Shown in pieces: positions 60,274 through 64,000 of a stretch of DNA of 64,000 nt. A program made the translations under genes and the position numbers. The notes under the pieces are model-generated. The model had not been told where the DNA came from, ran no database searches, and saw only the letters and a program-made list of their open reading frames with translations. Each line of letters opens with the position of its first letter. Position 1 is the first letter of the stretch. Origin of the DNA: Paenibacillus methanolicus (lineage in GTDB: Bacteria > Bacillota > Bacilli > Paenibacillales > Paenibacillaceae); assembly GCF_008124765.1 (NCBI RefSeq), contig NZ_VNHS01000010.1:310001-374000 (forward strand), given 5' to 3'.

Positions 60274-61590
60274 TCAGAAGTCGTCAAAGACGAAATCCAA
60301 ATGATCGGCCTTCTTCAGGTTGCATTCCGCGCAGGCGCATACGCAGTTATCCGGCGTGGACAATCCGCCCTTGGATTTGGGCATGACGTGGTCGATCGTA
60401 TCGCCGAACCTGCCGCAGTACTTGCATATATAATCGTCCCGCTGCAGAATGAGCAGCCTGAAATCCGTCTTCGTGTACAATTTGTGGATGAGCGAAGGAT
60501 TGATAATTCCGGCCGCTCCTTCCGACACCATGCGGATCGCCATCTCGGTCGGAATCTCCGTTGACCACCGCTTGCCCGTCTCTCGCCGTCCGCGCAGCCG
60601 AATCAAGCCGGTTCCCCGGTCATTCAGCAGGGCAACGTCGAATTTGAACGGCCCTTTGATCGGCAAGATCCGCTTGTAAGGCGGCCTGATCTGCGGCCTT
60701 GCCGGCGCGATCGCTTGGTCTGCGCCCGATTTGCGCTTGCGCCGCCGCCTCCGTTTGCGCTTGCGCGTCGGCGCCCCGTCGCCTTCGTCGCCATCTGCCG
60801 GCGCTTCCTGCCACTCGGCATCGCCTGCGAAGGCATCGTCATCTTCCTCGTCCGGAAGCAGCCATTGGGCTTCCGCTCGCTCTTCGCCGCTTGGCAGGGC
60901 GCTCGTCTGAACCGGCTTCGCCTTGGATTTGCGCCGCCGCCGGCGCTTCCTCTTGCGCGCCGGGGCTTCCCCGTCCGCCTCCGGCGCGGCGACTTCGACA
61001 AGCGCCATCGCGACGTCGCTCTCGCCGGCGGAACTTTCGCTCTCCGACAACAGCGGGATTAATCCGCTTTCCCCATCTCCCGACTGCTCGTCTTGACCGC
61101 GCGCCTCTGCTTCGGACGGCAGTTGAACGAGCTGAGCCGGCTCAACCGGCGCGGCCGCGCGCTTCTTCCGTCTTCTCCGTTTGCGTTTGCGCGGTCGCTC
61201 GGCGTCTATGTGAGTCGACGCGCCGTCCATGTCCGCGTCGATATCCGCGTTAAAGGACGTCGGATGATCGGCGTCCAAGCGTTCATCCCGTGTCGAGGTC
61301 GCCGGCATTGCGACGTTCCGGCCCGTACCGCTCCGCGCCGCATCCGCGCCCGCGCTTGGCCCAGGAGGATCCTGCTTCTGATTGGCCGCTTCCGCCGCAT
61401 GGCCTAGCTCGTCTTCTCCGGCGCTAAGTCGCGTTGCCTCGTCGCCCGGCGTCGGCCCCGTATCGGCTTCCCGCCCTCGCTTACGCTGGCAGGAACGGCA
61501 CGTCCCGCGCCGGCCGCTTCGGCCGGAACGCTTCGTGAAGGAGGTGATCGGCTTCTCCAAGCCGCACGCTCCGCATCGTTTCGCTTCCAT
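60274..61590 (-). CDS. HNH nuclease-like protein with zinc-ribbon head and long charged linker
   Basis: The 438-residue protein has three parts. Residues 1-40 form a small zinc-binding head (Cys6, Cys9, Cys31, Cys34). Residues ~40-290 are low-complexity: acidic and Ala/Gly-rich stretches separated by three basic blocks of the form RKRKRRRRRK. Residues ~300-438 end in an HNH fold: YICKYCGRFGDTIDHVMPKSKGG and the CACAEC pair, the usual zinc-supported form. The HNH part alone is a common Bacilli protein. The repeated basic blocks suggest nucleic-acid binding (inference). Confidence 0.85.
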   Translation of the reverse strand: MEAKRCGACGLEKPITSFTKRSGRSGRRGTCRSCQRKRGREADTGPTPGDEATRLSAGEDELGHAAEAANQKQDPPGPSAGADAARSGTGRNVAMPATSTRDERLDADHPTSFNADIDADMDGASTHIDAERPRKRKRRRRKKRAAAPVEPAQLVQLPSEAEARGQDEQSGDGESGLIPLLSESESSAGESDVAMALVEVAAPEADGEAPARKRKRRRRRKSKAKPVQTSALPSGEERAEAQWLLPDEEDDDAFAGDAEWQEAPADGDEGDGAPTRKRKRRRRRKRKSGADQAIAPARPQIRPPYKRILPIKGPFKFDVALLNDRGTGLIRLRGRRETGKRWSTEIPTEMAIRMVSEGAAGIINPSLIHKLYTKTDFRLLILQRDDYICKYCGRFGDTIDHVMPKSKGGLSTPDNCVCACAECNLKKADHLDFVFDDF

Positions 61591-61650
61591 TTCCGTTCGC
61601 TCCGTTCTTTCGTTCCGATTGAATTCTATCCGGTTTTAACCTTGTCTTGC

Positions 61651-61836
61651 CAAGGCGAAACGACAGCGCCGTGTTTGGCGGCGCGGCGCGTTTCGTTCCG
61701 GAGAAGTACAAGGTGATTAATAAGCGTGAAACTTATAAAATCTTGTAGTTCAAGGCGAAACGACGGCGCCGTGTTTGGCGGCGCGGCGCGTTTCGTTCCG
61801 GAGAAGTACAAGGTGATTGATAAACGCAAAACTAAG
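61651..61836. repeat. Two tandem 100-bp units of the dispersed double-hairpin repeat
   Basis: Units start at 61651 and 61751 (CAAGGCGAAACGAC). Each has an inverted repeat around GCGCCGTGTTTGGCGGCGC, GTTTCGTTCCGGAGAAGTACAAGG, and AAACGTGAAACTTATA-like sequence (first unit complete, second shortened at its right end). The two differ by few bases over the shared ~85. Confidence 0.85.
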
Positions 61837-62712
61837 TCATGGGGCCGCCCATCCCTGCAGCTTACGAAACTGCTCGGGCGTCATCCCCTCGGTCTTGCCG
61901 AAGGCGGCGATGAAATGGCTCGGATCCCGGTATCCGCAAGCAAGGGCGATTTCCTTCACCGTCCGCCTTTCGGCCCGGCTCATGATCTCCTTTGATTTGC
62001 GGATGCGCAGCCGGATCAGGTACGCGTAGGCGGTAATGCCGAATGCCTGCCGGAACAGCGCGTTCAAGTACCGCGGGCTGATCTGCAGCCGGTCCGCCAT
62101 GTCCGTGAGTCCGATCTCGGGGTCGCCGAAGCGCTCTTCCAGCCACTGCAGCAGCGGGTCCAGCTTCTCCAGATGATGAAACAACGACGAGCGCCCGCCC
62201 GTCTGGCCGTATTTCTTGAGCGTCGTGATGAAACGATAGAGCTGCGCGGAGGCATCAAGACCCGTACGATCCTCGTCGTGCTCCGCCGAATCGATCATCT
62301 CGAACAACTGCTTCGTGATCGGGGCGTCTTCATTCCAATGAAACCATTCCGTATGCCGGATATCAAGCGCCGCCAACATCGCCTCGGCCAGCGTGCCGCC
62401 GAAGGTCAAATACAGCGTCGTCCATGTTTTGCCTTTCTTCGCGTACGCATGCGGCACGCCGGGGAACAGCAGCGCCCCGTTGCCGGGCGTAAGGGTGAAG
62501 CTGCGGCCCGACAGCTCGAACTCGCCTTCGCCGGCCATCGTCTGCAGCCAGTGGAACACGGGATAGCCGGAGCGGCGCTCGATCGGCTCCTGTTCCGGGT
62601 TCATGCCGATGCTCTCGACGTATAGCGGAAGGTCCTGCTCGCCCAGCGCGAACAAAAACCGGCGGAGCTGTCCGTTCACCACATACTCCGTTCGGCGGAC
62701 ATTCTGTTCCAT
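61837..62712 (-). CDS. AraC-family transcriptional regulator
   Basis: The 291-residue regulator has an N-terminal cupin-type ligand domain (TPGNGALLFPGVPHAY) and a C-terminal double helix-turn-helix (LTDMADRLQISPRYLNALFRQAFG and VKEIALACGYRDPSHFIAAFGK, here the second block is the more conserved). Regulators of this form control sugar use. It is divergently adjacent to a GH42 beta-galactosidase gene, its probable target. Confidence 0.94.
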   Translation of the reverse strand: MEQNVRRTEYVVNGQLRRFLFALGEQDLPLYVESIGMNPEQEPIERRSGYPVFHWLQTMAGEGEFELSGRSFTLTPGNGALLFPGVPHAYAKKGKTWTTLYLTFGGTLAEAMLAALDIRHTEWFHWNEDAPITKQLFEMIDSAEHDEDRTGLDASAQLYRFITTLKKYGQTGGRSSLFHHLEKLDPLLQWLEERFGDPEIGLTDMADRLQISPRYLNALFRQAFGITAYAYLIRLRIRKSKEIMSRAERRTVKEIALACGYRDPSHFIAAFGKTEGMTPEQFRKLQGWAAP

Positions 62713-62846
62713 ATTCTCATATACCGCCTGTTCTTATATTATATTTCTCTTGCTAGCATCATAGCATAAAATAAAGGCAACATCCTAGTATTGCCTATGG
62801 GAAAGTGCTTACATACATCAATGCGACGAAAAAAGGAGCTGTTCGC

Positions 62847-64000
62847 TTGGATACATCGAAACTGCCCAAAATGTTATATGGCGGAGATTATAACCCGGAA
62901 CAATGGGACGAATCGGTCTGGCCGGAGGATATGCGCCTGATCCGCCTTGCCGGCATGGACATCGCCACCGTCAACGTCTTCTCCTGGGCGCTCTTGCAGC
63001 CAGACGAGAATACCTATAACTTCGAGACGCTCGACCGCATTATGGACATGCTTCAAGAGAACGGCATCCATGCTTGTCTGGCGACCGGCACGGGCGCTCA
63101 TCCGGCATGGATGGCGCGCCAATACCCGGAAATTCTGCGCGTCGATTTCGAAGGACGCAAGCGCAAATTCGGCGGTCGTCACAACTCCTGCCCGAGCAGC
63201 GAAGCGTACCGCGCGCATTCCGTCCGCCTCGCAAGCAAACTTGCGGAGCGCTATAAGGATCACCCCGCCCTCTTGCTGTGGCACGTGTCGAACGAATACG
63301 GCGGCGACTGCTACTGCGACAACTGCGCCGCTCGCTTCCGGCTGTGGCTGCAGCGCAAATACGGCACGCTGGACAAGCTGAACGAGCAGTGGAACACCCG
63401 CTTCTGGGGCCACACGTTCTACGACTGGGAAGAGATCGTCCCGCCGAACGTCCTCTCCGAGGCTTGGGAAGGCGACAGAACGAACTTCCAAGGCATCTCC
63501 CTCGACTATGCCCGCTTCAATTCGGACGGTATGCTGGAGTGCTACAAGCTCGAATACGACGCGCTGAAGGCGCACACGCCGGACGTGCCGGTGACGACGA
63601 ATCTGATGGGCACGTACAAGCCGCTCGATTATTTCAAGTGGGCGAAGCATATGGACATCGTCTCGTGGGACAACTACCCGTCGGCGGACACGCCGGTCAG
63701 CTTCACGGCGATGACGCACGACCTGATGCGCGGCCTGAAGGACGGCGCGCCGTTCCTTCTGATGGAGCAGACGCCGAGTCAACAGAACTGGCAAGCGTAC
63801 AACACGCTCAAGCGTCCCGGCGTCATGCGGTTGTGGAGTTATCAGGCCGTGGCCCACGGCGCGGACTCGGTCATGTTCTTCCAGCTCCGCCGCTCCGTCG
63901 GCGCCTGCGAGAAATACCATGGCGCGCTGATCGAGCACGTCGGCCACGAGCACACGCGCGTCTTCCGCGAATGCGCGGAGCTCGGCGCGGAGCTCTCGAA
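62847..64000 (+). CDS. GH42 beta-galactosidase (3' end outside window)
   Basis: The frame begins at TTG 62847 behind AAAAAGGAGC and is open to the window end (384 codons shown). MLYGGDYNPEQWDESVW opens the family GH42. The acid/base Glu150 lies in WHVSNEYGGDCYC and the nucleophile Glu307 in LLMEQTPS. Cys115, Cys155, Cys157 and Cys160 form the zinc site known in some GH42 enzymes. No signal peptide, so it acts on imported galactosides. The C-terminal part is missing. Confidence 0.95.
   Translation, partial: MDTSKLPKMLYGGDYNPEQWDESVWPEDMRLIRLAGMDIATVNVFSWALLQPDENTYNFETLDRIMDMLQENGIHACLATGTGAHPAWMARQYPEILRVDFEGRKRKFGGRHNSCPSSEAYRAHSVRLASKLAERYKDHPALLLWHVSNEYGGDCYCDNCAARFRLWLQRKYGTLDKLNEQWNTRFWGHTFYDWEEIVPPNVLSEAWEGDRTNFQGISLDYARFNSDGMLECYKLEYDALKAHTPDVPVTTNLMGTYKPLDYFKWAKHMDIVSWDNYPSADTPVSFTAMTHDLMRGLKDGAPFLLMEQTPSQQNWQAYNTLKRPGVMRLWSYQAVAHGADSVMFFQLRRSVGACEKYHGALIEHVGHEHTRVFRECAELGAELS

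Noticed and set aside
62874-63953. A 359-residue minus-strand open frame at the window end
   Set aside because: It is the antisense shadow of the GH42 gene, which starts with TTG on the plus strand and matches its family.

Overview
The window is chromosomal DNA of a GC-rich, endospore-forming member of the Paenibacillaceae (Paenibacillus- or Cohnella-like; genus inferred, not proven). The sporulation evidence is direct: two alpha/beta-type SASP genes, cwlJ-gerQ, a YjcZ-type peptide and several promoters matching the forespore sigma-G consensus. Gene order also resembles Bacillus: a yutM/yutJ/yuzB/yutI neighbourhood, ycgR-ycgQ, mntABCD and ctaB-sco.

Layout. 0-2.5 kb: 3' end of an aldo/keto reductase, a DUF1697 protein and a secreted DUF3298 protein. 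2.5-14.4 kb: an 11-gene minus-strand anaerobic cobalamin operon (cbiH60-X-J-C-D-ET-L-F-G-A-cbiY-like). It matches the Bacillus megaterium order as I recall it and is preceded by a B12 riboswitch with a terminator and a visible antiterminator pairing. 14.5-15.7 kb: four tandem copies of a ~225-nt structured RNA, each with its own perfectly spaced sigma-G-type promoter and its own terminator. This is the most remarkable object in the window. 15.8-23.9 kb: two micro-ORFs, Fe-S carriers, mqnE, an NDH-2-like flavoprotein, an SDR lacking the usual serine, a HEPN-like protein, ctaA and a thioredoxin. 23.9-33.5 kb: a stalk-domain lipoprotein, a MurJ/SpoVB-type flippase, ThuA, DUF456 and HAD proteins, and the manganese-type ABC operon. 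33.6-44.1 kb: a class B PBP with a membrane transglutaminase, an inverted-repeat array, an MFS permease, YjcZ, a Toprim protein, AEC-SCO-CtaB and cwlJ-gerQ. 44-50 kb: a YfhP-like hydrolase, two SASPs, trpS behind a Trp T-box, and ycgRQ. 50-64 kb: a chemoreceptor, an acetyl xylan esterase, a polysaccharide deacetylase, a LysM-3D protein behind a c-di-AMP riboswitch, a two-component system with a lipoprotein, an HNH protein with long charged linkers, an AraC regulator and the start of a GH42 beta-galactosidase.

Together the genes cover coenzyme synthesis (B12, menaquinone, heme A), Fe-S assembly, cell-wall remodelling, spore germination and carbohydrate use. Three riboswitch classes (B12, T-box, c-di-AMP) were identified from their conserved sequences. 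Several repeat families sit only between genes: a ~100-bp double-hairpin element with five or six copies, a long inverted-repeat array at 37.6-38.1 kb, and a leader-associated repeat before both the SDR gene and trpS. No rRNA, tRNA, CRISPR array or transposase was seen.
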